Positions 56,518-64,000 of a DNA stretch of 64,000 bases are shown piece after piece. Numbering within the stretch: the stretch's first letter is position 1; every line of letters starts with the position of its first letter. The notes beneath the pieces are model-generated. The model saw only the letters and a program-made list of their open reading frames with translations. It did not search any database and had not been told where the DNA came from. Made by a program: the position numbers and the translations under genes. This stretch comes from Thermomonospora echinospora (GTDB taxonomy: Bacteria; Actinomycetota; Actinomycetes; Streptosporangiales; Streptosporangiaceae). The stretch lies in NCBI RefSeq assembly GCF_900108175.1, contig NZ_FNVO01000008.1, positions 187,127-251,126 on the forward strand, read 5' to 3'.

Positions 56518-57417
56518 ATGATGAAGCTGACCAGGCGGCGACCCTCGGCCGATCCCGAGGGCCGCATGCCGCTCATGGACCATCTCCGTGAGCTGCGCAA
56601 CCGATTGATCAAGGCCATCCTGGGCCTGCTGGTCGGCACGGTCGTCGGCTGGATCCTGTTCCAGCCGGCCTGGGACTTCCTCAAGGAGCCCTACTGCGCG
56701 CTGCCGGCCTCCCGGGACCTCAACGGCCACTGCTCGCTGGTGGTCAACGGGATCTTCTCCTCGTTCTTCCTGCGGCTGAAGATCGCGTTCATCATCGGGC
56801 TGGTGATCTCGGCGCCGGTCTGGCTGTACCAGCTGTGGGCCTTCGTGGCGCCGGGGCTGTACCGCCAGGAGCGCCGCTGGACCTACGTGTTCCTGGGCGC
56901 GGCGGTCCCGCTGTTCTTCGTCGGCACGGCGCTGGCCTACCTCACCGTCGACAAGGGGCTGTCGATCTTCCTGGGCTTCGTGCCCGAGGACGTGGCGGCG
57001 CTGATCACCGTCGACCACTATCTCGGCTACGTGCTGGCGATGCTGCTGGTGTTCGGGCTGACGTTCGAGCTGCCGCTGTTCGTGGTGGTGCTCAACATGG
57101 CCGGGGTGCTCAGCTCGGCGCGGATCCGCCGCTCCCAGCGGCTGATCGTCTTCGGGATCTTCGTGTTCGCCGCGGTGGCCACCCCCAGCGCCGACCCGTT
57201 CACCATGCTGGCGCTGGCCTTGCCGACCGTGCTGCTGTTCGAGGTGGCCGCCTTCCTGGCGTTCCTGAACGACCGGCGGCGGGGGCGGCGTCCCGACCCC
57301 TACGCGGAGCTGTCGGACGACGAGGCGGCCCCGCTGGACCTGGAGGAGATCGACGCCTCCCTGGAAGAGGGCGTCGGCGCCAAGGACGGAGTGGAGCGCG
57401 GCGAGCGGGCCCGCTGA
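56518..57417 (+). CDS. tatC: Sec-independent translocase subunit TatC
   Basis: A 299-aa receptor for twin-arginine signal peptides. The N-terminal MPLMDHLRELRNRLIKAI includes the conserved signal-contacting Glu and Arg residues, and six membrane helices span ~28-245. A Cys pair in the first extracytoplasmic loop (EPYCALP...GHCS) may form a disulfide. The family FRxE-type cytosolic loop is represented by APGLYRQERRW. The C-terminal 50 residues are acidic and disordered. It starts at ATG 56518. Confidence 0.96.
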   Translation: MMKLTRRRPSADPEGRMPLMDHLRELRNRLIKAILGLLVGTVVGWILFQPAWDFLKEPYCALPASRDLNGHCSLVVNGIFSSFFLRLKIAFIIGLVISAPVWLYQLWAFVAPGLYRQERRWTYVFLGAAVPLFFVGTALAYLTVDKGLSIFLGFVPEDVAALITVDHYLGYVLAMLLVFGLTFELPLFVVVLNMAGVLSSARIRRSQRLIVFGIFVFAAVATPSADPFTMLALALPTVLLFEVAAFLAFLNDRRRGRRPDPYAELSDDEAAPLDLEEIDASLEEGVGAKDGVERGERAR

Positions 57418-57480
57418 CCGGCCGGCGCGGTCCGCTGACCGATTGGGTGTCGGACCGTGCCAAACCGTAGGCTCGATGTC

Positions 57481-60240
57481 ATGACTTCCCCTGGTACCAC
57501 GCCCGCCGAGCGGTACGCCGCGCACCGCGCGCGCGTCCGCGAGAACGGGCCCGCACTGCTGGACTTCCAGACCCTGTACGACTTCGGGTTGGACGCGTTC
57601 CAGCTGGAGGCCTGCCGGGCGCTGGAGGCGGGCAAGGGCGTGCTGGTCGCCGCCCCCACCGGGTCGGGCAAGACCGTGGTCGGGGAGTTCGCGGTGCACC
57701 TGGCGCTGGCGAACCGGCAGAAGTGCTTCTACACCACGCCGATCAAGGCGCTGTCCAACCAGAAGTACGCCGACCTGGTCAGCCGCTACGGCCCCGGCAA
57801 CGTCGGCCTGCTCACCGGTGACAATAGCGTCAACGGCGAGGCCCCGATCGTCGTCATGACGACCGAGGTGCTGCGCAACATGCTGTACGCCGGCTCCCAC
57901 ACCCTGGCGGGCCTGGGCTTCGTCGTTATGGACGAGGTGCACTACCTGGCCGACCGGTTCCGCGGCGCGGTGTGGGAGGAGGTCATCATCCACGTGCCGG
58001 ACTCGGTCCGTATCGTGGCGCTCTCGGCCACCGTCTCCAATGCCGAGGAGTTCGGCGAGTGGCTGCAGGAGGTCCGCGGCGACACCGCGGTGATCGTCGA
58101 CGAGCACCGGCCGGTGCCGCTGTTCCAGCACATGCTGGTCGGCAACCGGCTGTACGACCTGTTCGTCGACTCCGGCGAGCCGTCCGCCCGGCCCAAGATC
58201 AACCCGCAGCTGCGCAATGTCGCGGTGGACGAGGTGCGCCGCGCCAAGATCAATCAGAGCCGGCGCAACGGCCGCAAACGGGTCGCGCGCCCGCCCCGCT
58301 TCCGCCCCCCGGCCCGCCCGGACGTGATCGAGCGGCTGGACCGGGCCGGACTGCTGCCGGCCATCACCTTCATCTTCAGCCGGGCCGGCTGCGACGCCGC
58401 CGTGATGCAGTGCCTGTACGCGGGGCTGCGGCTGACCTCCCGCGAGGAGGCCGAGGAGATCCGCGCGCACGTCGAGTTGCGCACCGCCGACATCGCCGAC
58501 GAGGACCTGCGCGTCCTGGGCTACGACGAGTGGCTGGACGGGCTGATGCGCGGCATCGCGGCCCACCACGCCGGGATGCTGCCGACCTTCAAAGAGGTCG
58601 TGGAGGAGCTGTTCGTCCGCGGGCTGATCAAGGCGGTGTTCGCCACCGAAACGCTGGCGCTGGGCATCAACATGCCCGCCCGCACCGTGGTGATCGAGAA
58701 GCTCGACAAGTGGAACGGCGAGGCCCACACCGACCTGACCCCGGGGGAGTACACCCAGCTCACCGGGCGGGCCGGCCGGCGCGGCATCGACGTTGAGGGC
58801 CACGCGGTGGTGATCTGGTCGCCGGGCATGGACCCGTTCGCGGTGGCCGGGCTGGCCGGCACCCGTACCTATCCGCTCAATTCCAGCTTCCGGCCGTCGT
58901 ACAACATGGCCGTCAACCTGGTCGGCGCGGTCGGCCGCGAACGCGCTCGCACCCTGCTGGAGGAGTCGTTCGCTCAGTTCCAGGCGGACCGGGCGGTGGT
59001 GGGCCTGGCGCGTCAGGTGCACAAGAACGAGGAGGCGCTGGCCGGGTACGCCGAGGCCGCCTCCTGCCATCTGGGCGACTTCATGGAGTACGCGGGGCTG
59101 CGCCGGGCGCTGTCGGACCGCGAGGCCGACCTGGCCCGGGAACGGGGCGCCGCACAGCGCGCCGAGGCCGTCCGGTCGCTGGAGCGGCTGCGCCCCGGCG
59201 ACGTGGTCGTCGTACCGTCGGGGCGGCGCGCGGGCCTGGCGGTGGTGCTGGACCCGGGGCTGGGCAAGCGGTCGGACGGGCCCGCCCCGCTGGTGCTGAC
59301 CGCCCAGCGGTCGGTGCAGCGGCTGTCGGTGCTGGACTTCCCCCACCCGGTCGAGCCGATCGAGCGGATCCGCATCCCCCGCTCCTTCAACCCGCGCAGC
59401 CCGCAGGCGCGCCGCGACCTGGCCTCCACGCTGCGCAACAAGGTGCCCGACGCGGAGGTCAAGACGCGCGGCGGTGGCCGCCGGGGCAGGGGAGCGGCGG
59501 CCGGTGAGGACGCCGAGATCGCCCGGCTGCGGCGGGAGCTGCGGCAGCACCCCGCCCACGGCTGCTCCGAGCGGGAGGACCACGCCCGCTGGGCGGAGCG
59601 GTACTTCCGGCTGCACCGGGAGACCGAGGCGCTGCGCCGCCGGGTGGAGGGCCGCTCCCAGGTGATCGCCCGGACCTTCGACCGGGTGTGCGGGGTGCTG
59701 GAACAGCTCGGCTACCTGGAGGGCGACACCGTCACCGAGGACGGCCGCCGCCTGGGCCGTATCTACAACGAGCTGGACCTGCTGACCGCCGAGAGCCTGC
59801 GCGCGGGCCTGTGGGAGGACCTCGGTCCCGCCGAGCTGGCGGCCTGTGCGTCCGCGTTGGTGTACGAGTCCCGGCAGCCGGATGACGCCGGAGCCCCCCG
59901 CACGCCGCCGGGCCCCGCCCGCGACGCGCTGGCCGCGATGGTGCGGCTGTGGGGCGAGCTGGAGGCGATCGAGCAGGACAATAAGGTGTCGTTCCTGCGC
60001 GAGCCGGATCTCGGCTTCGCCTGGACCGCCCACCAGTGGGCCTCGGGCCGTCCGCTGGACGAGGTGCTGCTGGAGACCGGGATGACCGCCGGCGACTTCG
60101 TGCGGGCGGTCAAGCAGCTGATCGACCTGCTCGGCCAGATCGCCGACGCCGCCTCCCCGGACAGCCGGATCCGCCGCGTTGCGGGCAAGGCCATGGACGC
60201 GATGCGGCGCGGCGTGGTCGCCTACACCTCGGTCGGCTGA
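57481..60240 (+). CDS. helY: Ski2/Mtr4-like RNA helicase (HelY type)
   Basis: A 919-aa SF2 helicase. Motif I is APTGSGKT (Lys64), motif II DEVH (151-154), motif III SAT, and motif VI QLTGRAGRRG near residue 425. A Ski2-like winged helix and DSHCT domain (~760-919) follow a variable linker with a short basic Gly/Arg insertion (~660-680). Actinobacterial members (Rv2092c-like) sit beside tatC and are thought to act in RNA turnover. TAGGCT (57468-57473) ends 7 nt before ATG, with TTGGGT as a -35. Confidence 0.93.
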   Translation: MTSPGTTPAERYAAHRARVRENGPALLDFQTLYDFGLDAFQLEACRALEAGKGVLVAAPTGSGKTVVGEFAVHLALANRQKCFYTTPIKALSNQKYADLVSRYGPGNVGLLTGDNSVNGEAPIVVMTTEVLRNMLYAGSHTLAGLGFVVMDEVHYLADRFRGAVWEEVIIHVPDSVRIVALSATVSNAEEFGEWLQEVRGDTAVIVDEHRPVPLFQHMLVGNRLYDLFVDSGEPSARPKINPQLRNVAVDEVRRAKINQSRRNGRKRVARPPRFRPPARPDVIERLDRAGLLPAITFIFSRAGCDAAVMQCLYAGLRLTSREEAEEIRAHVELRTADIADEDLRVLGYDEWLDGLMRGIAAHHAGMLPTFKEVVEELFVRGLIKAVFATETLALGINMPARTVVIEKLDKWNGEAHTDLTPGEYTQLTGRAGRRGIDVEGHAVVIWSPGMDPFAVAGLAGTRTYPLNSSFRPSYNMAVNLVGAVGRERARTLLEESFAQFQADRAVVGLARQVHKNEEALAGYAEAASCHLGDFMEYAGLRRALSDREADLARERGAAQRAEAVRSLERLRPGDVVVVPSGRRAGLAVVLDPGLGKRSDGPAPLVLTAQRSVQRLSVLDFPHPVEPIERIRIPRSFNPRSPQARRDLASTLRNKVPDAEVKTRGGGRRGRGAAAGEDAEIARLRRELRQHPAHGCSEREDHARWAERYFRLHRETEALRRRVEGRSQVIARTFDRVCGVLEQLGYLEGDTVTEDGRRLGRIYNELDLLTAESLRAGLWEDLGPAELAACASALVYESRQPDDAGAPRTPPGPARDALAAMVRLWGELEAIEQDNKVSFLREPDLGFAWTAHQWASGRPLDEVLLETGMTAGDFVRAVKQLIDLLGQIADAASPDSRIRRVAGKAMDAMRRGVVAYTSVG

Positions 60241-60262
60241 CCTCGGCCGCTCTCCGTCCTTC

Positions 60263-60302
60263 CCGCCCCTCCCGCCTGCCCGGTGCGCGGCGGGAGGGGC
60301 GG
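60263..60302 (+). terminator. Hairpin terminator after helY
   Basis: A perfect 14-bp stem (60263-60276 with 60289-60302) and 12-nt loop lie 22 bp beyond the helicase stop. There is no T-tract. Confidence 0.7.
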
Positions 60303-60384
60303 CCGTTCCGGGGACCGGACGCCGGATCACCGGGGTTCCTGGAGCGGGGTCAGAGTGATCCGGTGGTGACTGCGGAGTAGCCGC

Positions 60385-60413
60385 TTGGACCGAAAACCCT
60401 AACTTACTATGTA
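60385..60413 (+). promoter_or_regulatory. Strong promoter for the 60-aa membrane protein
   Basis: TTGGAC (60385-60390) and TATGTA (60408-60413) have an ideal 17-nt spacer in a locally AT-rich patch. The expected start site is about 60420, leaving a ~100-nt leader before ATG 60521. Confidence 0.6.
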
Positions 60414-60416
60414 AAG

Positions 60417-60445
60417 GGGCGGGCCGGAATCCGGCCCCCCGTTTT
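60417..60445 (+). terminator. Leader hairpin with T-run, possible attenuator
   Basis: Stem 60421-60427/60431-60437 (GGGCCGG/CCGGCCC), extended by 60417-60419/60438-60440 across one bulged C, is followed by GTTTT (60441-60445). It begins at or just before the predicted transcription start. It could be an attenuator, a 5' stabilising hairpin, or a terminator for upstream transcripts. Confidence 0.45.
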
Positions 60446-60520
60446 CCTGCCGCTAGGCCGGAGATCCCGGGAGCACGCCGCGGAACGAGCCGCGGCCCGA
60501 GTCCACCTCCGGAGGCACCG

Positions 60521-60703
60521 ATGCTCGCGATCGTCGCGGCGATCGTTTTCGGCCTGGCCCTGCTGTTCGACCTGGCCGACATCCAGTCCGACCCGTTCGA
60601 CTACATGACCATGGTCACCCTGGGCCTGCTCTTCCTGGCTCTGCACCTGGCCGGCGTCGGCGCCACCTCGACCTGGCGCACCCGCGGTCGCGCCCGTCGC
60701 TGA
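60521..60703 (+). CDS. Small two-helix membrane protein (60 aa)
   Basis: A 60-aa protein with two hydrophobic helices (~2-20 and 29-47) joined by an acidic LADIQSDPFDY loop and ending in a basic tail (TWRTRGRARR). Its function is unknown; similar mini-proteins occur in actinomycetes. GGAGG 6 nt before ATG is part of a perfect 10-bp palindrome CCTCCGGAGG (60506-60515), so the ribosome site could be masked. It has its own promoter and one of the strongest terminators in the window, which supports it as a real monocistronic gene. Confidence 0.72.
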   Translation: MLAIVAAIVFGLALLFDLADIQSDPFDYMTMVTLGLLFLALHLAGVGATSTWRTRGRARR

Positions 60704-60715
60704 CAACCTACGCAC

Positions 60716-60765
60716 CACAGGCCGGGCCGGGGACGGCACTCATACCGTCCCCGGCCCGGCCTGTG
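60716..60765. terminator. 21-bp hairpin terminator
   Basis: A perfect stem (60716-60736 with 60745-60765) and 8-nt loop follow the 60-aa gene and face the convergent exonuclease gene. It probably serves both. Confidence 0.8.
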
Positions 60766-60904
60766 CGGTGCCGGCGCCCGGGGCGAGGGGAGTGGGTCGG
60801 CTCGTCCCGGGCGCCGACCCGTGGATCGACCAGCCGCGGAAAGGTCGGTCATCTGGCATGGTCCGCCGGGCGGTGCGGTGCGGTCTGTGTCGTCTGGCAC
60901 AGGT

Positions 60905-61834
60905 TCAGGAAACGGCCGCCAGTGCGTCCTGCAGGCGTTTGACGGGGCTGCCGAGGTTCCACCGCTCGGCCAGCTCGGCCAGGGCCCGCGGGTCGCGCGG
61001 CGCGCGCGGCAGGGTGTCGTCGAGGGCGGCCAGTTCGGGGGCGTCGATGTCGGTCACCACCTTGACCACGGTCTCGGCGGCGGCCAGGTAGTCGCGGGCG
61101 GCCTCCAGCCGGCGGCGGCTTCCCGCCGGGAAGCCCTCGGTGGCGCCCGCGTCCAGCGCGTCCAGGATCCCGGCGATGGAGCCGAAGCGGGTGACCAGCG
61201 CGGCTGCGGTCTTGTCGCCCACCCCGGGGACCCCGGGCAGCCCGTCGCTGGGGTCGCCGCGCAGCGTGGCGTAGTCGCCGTAGGCGCGGCCGGGGATGCC
61301 GTACTTGGCCGCGACCTCTTTCTCGCCCATCACCTGCAGGTTGCGGATGCCGCGCGCGGTGTAGAGCACCTGCACCGGCCCGCGCTCGTCGACCAGCTGG
61401 AACAGGTCGCGGTCGCCGGTGACGATGTCGACCGCGCCGCCGGCCGCCGCGTGCCGGGCGGTCAGCGTGCCGATGACGTCGTCGGCCTCGTAGCCGGGCA
61501 CCCCGGCGCGCACCAGCCCGGCCGCATCCAGCACCGCGTCGATGACCGGCAGTTGCGCGGCCAGCGGGTCGGGGGTCTGGTCGCCGCCGTCGTCGGCCAC
61601 CCGGTGGGCCTTGTAGGACGGCAGCGCCGCGACCCGGAAGGCGGGCCGCCAGTCGGCGTCCATGCAGCACACCAGCCGGGCGGGGGAGCGGTCCCGCACC
61701 AGCCGGGCGATCATGTCGATCAGGCCGCGGACGGCGTTGACCGGCGTGCCGTCCGGCGCGGTCACCGACTCGGGCACGCCGAAGAACGCCCGGAAGTACA
61801 GCGACGGCGTGTCGAGCAGCATCAGCGCACTCAT
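60905..61834 (-). CDS. 5'-3' exonuclease (PolI N-domain type)
   Basis: A 309-aa stand-alone FEN/5'-nuclease. N-terminal LLDTPSLYFRAFFGVP supplies the first metal Asp, VCCMDADWRPAFR and YKAHR follow, EADDVIGT and TGDRDLFQLV carry the central acidic residues, and RGDPSDGLPGVPGVGDKTAAAL forms the H3TH DNA-binding element. It probably removes RNA primers or flaps in repair alongside DNA polymerase I. The start is ATG 61834 or ATG 61843; neither has a clear ribosome site. It is divergent from the peptidase gene. Confidence 0.93.
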   Translation of the reverse strand: MSALMLLDTPSLYFRAFFGVPESVTAPDGTPVNAVRGLIDMIARLVRDRSPARLVCCMDADWRPAFRVAALPSYKAHRVADDGGDQTPDPLAAQLPVIDAVLDAAGLVRAGVPGYEADDVIGTLTARHAAAGGAVDIVTGDRDLFQLVDERGPVQVLYTARGIRNLQVMGEKEVAAKYGIPGRAYGDYATLRGDPSDGLPGVPGVGDKTAAALVTRFGSIAGILDALDAGATEGFPAGSRRRLEAARDYLAAAETVVKVVTDIDAPELAALDDTLPRAPRDPRALAELAERWNLGSPVKRLQDALAAVS

Positions 61835-61956
61835 GGAGGCCATCGTGCCACGGGCCGGGGACATCCTCGCGCCGCCGGCGACCGCCGCCCCGGCCGCGGC
61901 GGCGCGGAGGTTGTTGGGATGCTGGGAGTACCGAACGACGAAGGGCCGTGATCTTG

Positions 61957-63078
61957 ATGAATCCGGATGTGACGACGGAGTTGTATCCGCCCGCCCGCCT
62001 CGCCCAGGTCCAGGAGGCGACTGCCGAGGCCGGGCTGGGCGCCCTGCTGCTGACGCCGGGTCCCGACCTGCGCTATGTGACCGGCTACGACGCGATCCAG
62101 CTGGAACGGCTGACCTGCCTGGTGGTACCGGGCGAGGGTGAGCCGTTCCTGGTGGTGCCGCGGCTGGAGCTGGCCGCCGCGCAGGCGTCCCCGGCCGGCG
62201 CGCTGGGCGTGGAGATGGTGCCGTGGGACGAGACCGACGACCCCTACGCGCTGGTGGCCCGGCGGCTGCCGTCCGGCTTGGCGGCGGTGGGTCTCGCCGA
62301 CCGGATGTGGGCGGTGATGGCGCTGCGGTTCCGGGACGCGATGCCGGGCGCCCGGCAGGTCCCGGCGGGCCGGGTGATGGGCCGGCTGCGCGTCCGCAAG
62401 AGCCCCGCCGAGGTCGCCGCGCTGCGCGAGGCGGGGGCGGCGATCGACCGGGTGCACCGCCTGGTGCCGGGGCTGCTGAAGGCCGGCCGCACCGAACGGG
62501 AGGTCGGCCGGGACATCGCCGAGGCCATCGTGGCCGAGGGGCACGCCAGGGTGGACTTCGTGATCGTCGGCTCCGGCCCGAACGGCGCCAGCCCGCACCA
62601 CGAGCTGTCGGACCGGGTGATCGGGCACGGTGAGCCGGTGGTCGTGGACATCGGCGGCACCATGCCCAGCGGCTACTGCTCCGACGAGACCCGCAACTAC
62701 TGCGTGGGCGAGCCACCCGCCGACTACACCGCCTACTACGAGGTGCTTCGGCGGGCGCAGCAGGCGGCGTGCGAGGCGGTGCGGCCCGGCGTGACGCCCG
62801 AGGCGGTGGACGCGGCGGCACGGGACGTGATCGCCGATGCGGGCTACGGGGAGTTCTTCATTCACCGCACCGGTCACGGCATCGGCCTGGAGACCCACGA
62901 GGACCCCTACATCGTGGCGGGCAACACCGAGCCGTTGCGGCCCGGCATGGCGTTCTCGATCGAGCCGGGCATCTACCCCGGTGAGCACGGCGCGCGCATC
63001 GAGGACATCGTGGTGTGCACCGAGGACGGGTTCGAGCGGATGAACCTGATCGACCGTGCGCTGACCATCGTGGACTGA
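61957..63078 (+). CDS. M24 family Xaa-Pro peptidase
   Basis: A 373-aa cytosolic metallopeptidase cleaving Xaa-Pro bonds. It has an N-terminal creatinase-like domain (~10-135) and a pita-bread catalytic domain with all five metal ligands: Asp in VVVDIGG, Asp in CSDETRNY, His in [10 protein letters not shown], Glu in FSIEPGIY, Glu in ARIEDIV. The start is ATG 61957 or GTG 61948 (AAGGG just upstream). It is monocistronic, closed by a canonical terminator at 63100. Confidence 0.94.
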   Translation: MNPDVTTELYPPARLAQVQEATAEAGLGALLLTPGPDLRYVTGYDAIQLERLTCLVVPGEGEPFLVVPRLELAAAQASPAGALGVEMVPWDETDDPYALVARRLPSGLAAVGLADRMWAVMALRFRDAMPGARQVPAGRVMGRLRVRKSPAEVAALREAGAAIDRVHRLVPGLLKAGRTEREVGRDIAEAIVAEGHARVDFVIVGSGPNGASPHHELSDRVIGHGEPVVVDIGGTMPSGYCSDETRNYCVGEPPADYTAYYEVLRRAQQAACEAVRPGVTPEAVDAAARDVIADAGYGEFFIHRTGHGIGLETHEDPYIVAGNTEPLRPGMAFSIEPGIYPGEHGARIEDIVVCTEDGFERMNLIDRALTIVD

Positions 63079-63099
63079 CCTTCGCGCGGACGGAACGTG

Positions 63100-63133
63100 G
63101 ACAGGGGCCTCGATCGAGGCTCCTGTCCTTTTT
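63100..63133 (+). terminator. Intrinsic terminator with T-tract
   Basis: A 13-bp stem with one G-T wobble (63100-63112 with 63115-63127) is followed by CTTTTT to 63133. This is the clearest Rho-independent terminator in the window and ends the peptidase gene. Confidence 0.85.
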
Positions 63134-63217
63134 GTGTTCCCATGGTATGAAATGGGGTTAAATGGCCCCTCGTTCGCCCGTCGGCGGGTCGCCTCGCCGT
63201 TAATAACGATCTCTTTA

Positions 63218-63227
63218 CGAACGTTCG
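63218..63227. promoter_or_regulatory. Palindrome CGAACGTTCG, candidate LacI-family operator
   Basis: A perfect 10-bp palindrome lies in an AT-rich patch (TAATAACGATCTCTTTA just upstream) 110 bp before the sugar ABC ATPase gene. The central AACGTT with a CG core suits LacI-family sugar repressors. No regulator gene is visible, and no operator data were checked. Confidence 0.35.
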
Positions 63228-63337
63228 AGTGCGTGCATGAGGGTTGCCGGGCCGGAGACAGGAGCGGTACGGCTTTATGTGTTCCGCCGGGGTTACGTGC
63301 GGATGTCCCCGGGGTTGCGTCGAGCGAAGGAGACGTC

Positions 63338-64000
63338 GTGGCCGAGGTCGTCCTGGCAGGAGTCGGCAAGGTCTATCCCGACGGAACCCGCGCGGTCACC
63401 GATCTGGACCTGCGCATCGCCGACGGGGAGTTCCTGGTCCTGGTGGGACCGTCCGGCTGCGGCAAGACGACCGCGCTGCGGATGGTGGCGGGCCTGGAGG
63501 ACATCTCCGAGGGCGAGGTCAGGATCGGCGAGCGGGTCGTCAACCGAGTGCCGGCCCGCGACCGCGACGTGGCGATGGTGTTCCAGAGCTACGCCCTCTA
63601 CCCGCATCTGTCGGTGCGCGACAACATCGGGTTCGGGCTGTCGCTGCGCAAGGTCCCCAAATCGCAGATCCGCGAGAAGGTCGAGCACGCCGCCCGGCTG
63701 CTGGGCCTGACCGACCACCTGGACCGTAAGCCCCGCAACCTGTCGGGCGGCCAGCGGCAGCGGGTGGCGATGGGCCGGGCGATCGTCCGCGAGCCGCAGG
63801 CGTTCCTGATGGACGAGCCGCTGTCCAACCTCGACGCCAAGCTGCGGGTGCAGATGCGCGCCGAGATCGCCCGCATTCAGCGCGACCTGGGCGTCACCAC
63901 CGTCTACGTCACCCACGACCAGACCGAGGCGATGACGCTCGGCGACCGGGTCGCGGTGATGAAGAAGGGGGTGCTCCAGCAGGTCGCGCCGCCCCAGGAG
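63338..64000 (+). CDS. msmK: Sugar ABC transporter ATPase MsmK/UgpC type (5' part)
   Basis: The first 221 residues of a CUT1-family ATPase, open to the window end (full members are ~360-400 aa). Walker A is GPSGCGKT (37-44), Q-loop [12 protein letters not shown], signature LSGGQRQR, Walker [16 protein letters not shown] and H-loop THDQTEAM. The regulatory TOBE/MalK-like C-terminus lies outside. In Streptomyces one MsmK energises several sugar importers. AAGGAG (63327-63332) sits 5 nt before GTG 63338. The palindrome at 63218 suggests sugar control. Confidence 0.93.
   Translation, partial: MAEVVLAGVGKVYPDGTRAVTDLDLRIADGEFLVLVGPSGCGKTTALRMVAGLEDISEGEVRIGERVVNRVPARDRDVAMVFQSYALYPHLSVRDNIGFGLSLRKVPKSQIREKVEHAARLLGLTDHLDRKPRNLSGGQRQRVAMGRAIVREPQAFLMDEPLSNLDAKLRVQMRAEIARIQRDLGVTTVYVTHDQTEAMTLGDRVAVMKKGVLQQVAPPQE

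Noticed and set aside
56227-60582. 1451-aa open frame on the minus strand opposite tatC and helY
   Set aside because: High-GC antisense frame with Arg/His/Gln-rich repeats; the plus strand encodes recognisable TatC and helicase motifs throughout.
63218-63227. LexA/SOS box at CGAACGTTCG
   Set aside because: The known actinobacterial/Bacillus-type box needs a 4-nt spacer between GAAC and GTTC; here the halves are adjacent.

Overview
The window is one high-GC actinobacterial chromosomal segment. GC-saturated third codon positions, many GTG starts, mycothiol synthesis (mshC), a complete Pup-proteasome locus, an InhA-type enoyl reductase, cobalamin-dependent methionine synthase and a TatA/TatC pair point to Actinomycetes. 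The gene content and small accessory genes would suit Streptosporangiales/Thermomonosporaceae, but I cannot confirm genus from the sequence alone. There are no insertion sequences, tRNAs, rRNAs, CRISPR arrays or prophage genes; this is a core-genome region.

Layout. 1-7.1 kb: 3' end of an FAD oxidoreductase, a minus-strand small RNA resembling 6C RNA, DUF3099, dodecin, the TldD/TldE pair and a fabG-fabI operon. 6.4-12.7 kb: a secreted Pro-rich protein, a RecD2-like protein whose helicase motifs are degenerate, an aldo/keto reductase, uppP, a small membrane protein and corA. 12.8-17.1 kb: the mycothiol-associated run (histidine phosphatase, DUF3090, SCO1664-type kinase-like protein, NRDE protein, mshC). 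17.1-24.7 kb: MpaB-family oxygenase, PAC2 protein, universal stress protein, metH, a HAD phosphatase and a membrane protein. 25-31.4 kb: a five-gene oligopeptide/dipeptide ABC importer in the unusual order permease, binding protein, permease, ATPase, ATPase, closed by a 24-bp hairpin terminator. 31.4-36.9 kb: a MacB/FtsX-type ABC exporter next to a NarL-type two-component system. 37-40.3 kb: a RecB-family nuclease, an intramembrane protease with CBS domains and tRNA m1A58 methyltransferase.

40.6-57.4 kb is the protein-turnover locus: arc (proteasomal ATPase), a 0.7-kb gap, dop, pup, an oppositely oriented uncharacterised gene, prcB, prcA, pafA, a two-domain FKBP lipoprotein, a Cys-rich HTH regulator with a DUF3291 partner, DUF3866, pafB, pafC, a small membrane protein, tatA and tatC. 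Dop deamidates the Gln-ended Pup, PafA ligates it to substrates, Arc unfolds pupylated proteins into the PrcBA chamber, and PafBC is known in mycobacteria as a DNA-damage transcription factor. 57.5-64 kb: a Ski2/HelY-like RNA helicase, a 60-aa membrane protein, a 5'-3' exonuclease, an M24 peptidase and the 5' part of a MsmK/UgpC-type sugar ABC ATPase cut by the window end.

Two genome-style features recur. At least sixteen genes have a TANNNT box (often TAGNNT) ending only 6-8 nt before the start codon with little or no Shine-Dalgarno, which suggests widespread leaderless transcription and helped choose several starts. Convergent genes are separated by long perfect hairpins that mostly lack a T-tract. 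The best candidates for something undescribed are the three-hairpin C-loop RNA at 990-1109, the motif-dead RecD2-like protein, the gene lodged between pup and prcB, and a promoter that runs straight into a terminator-like hairpin at 60385-60445.
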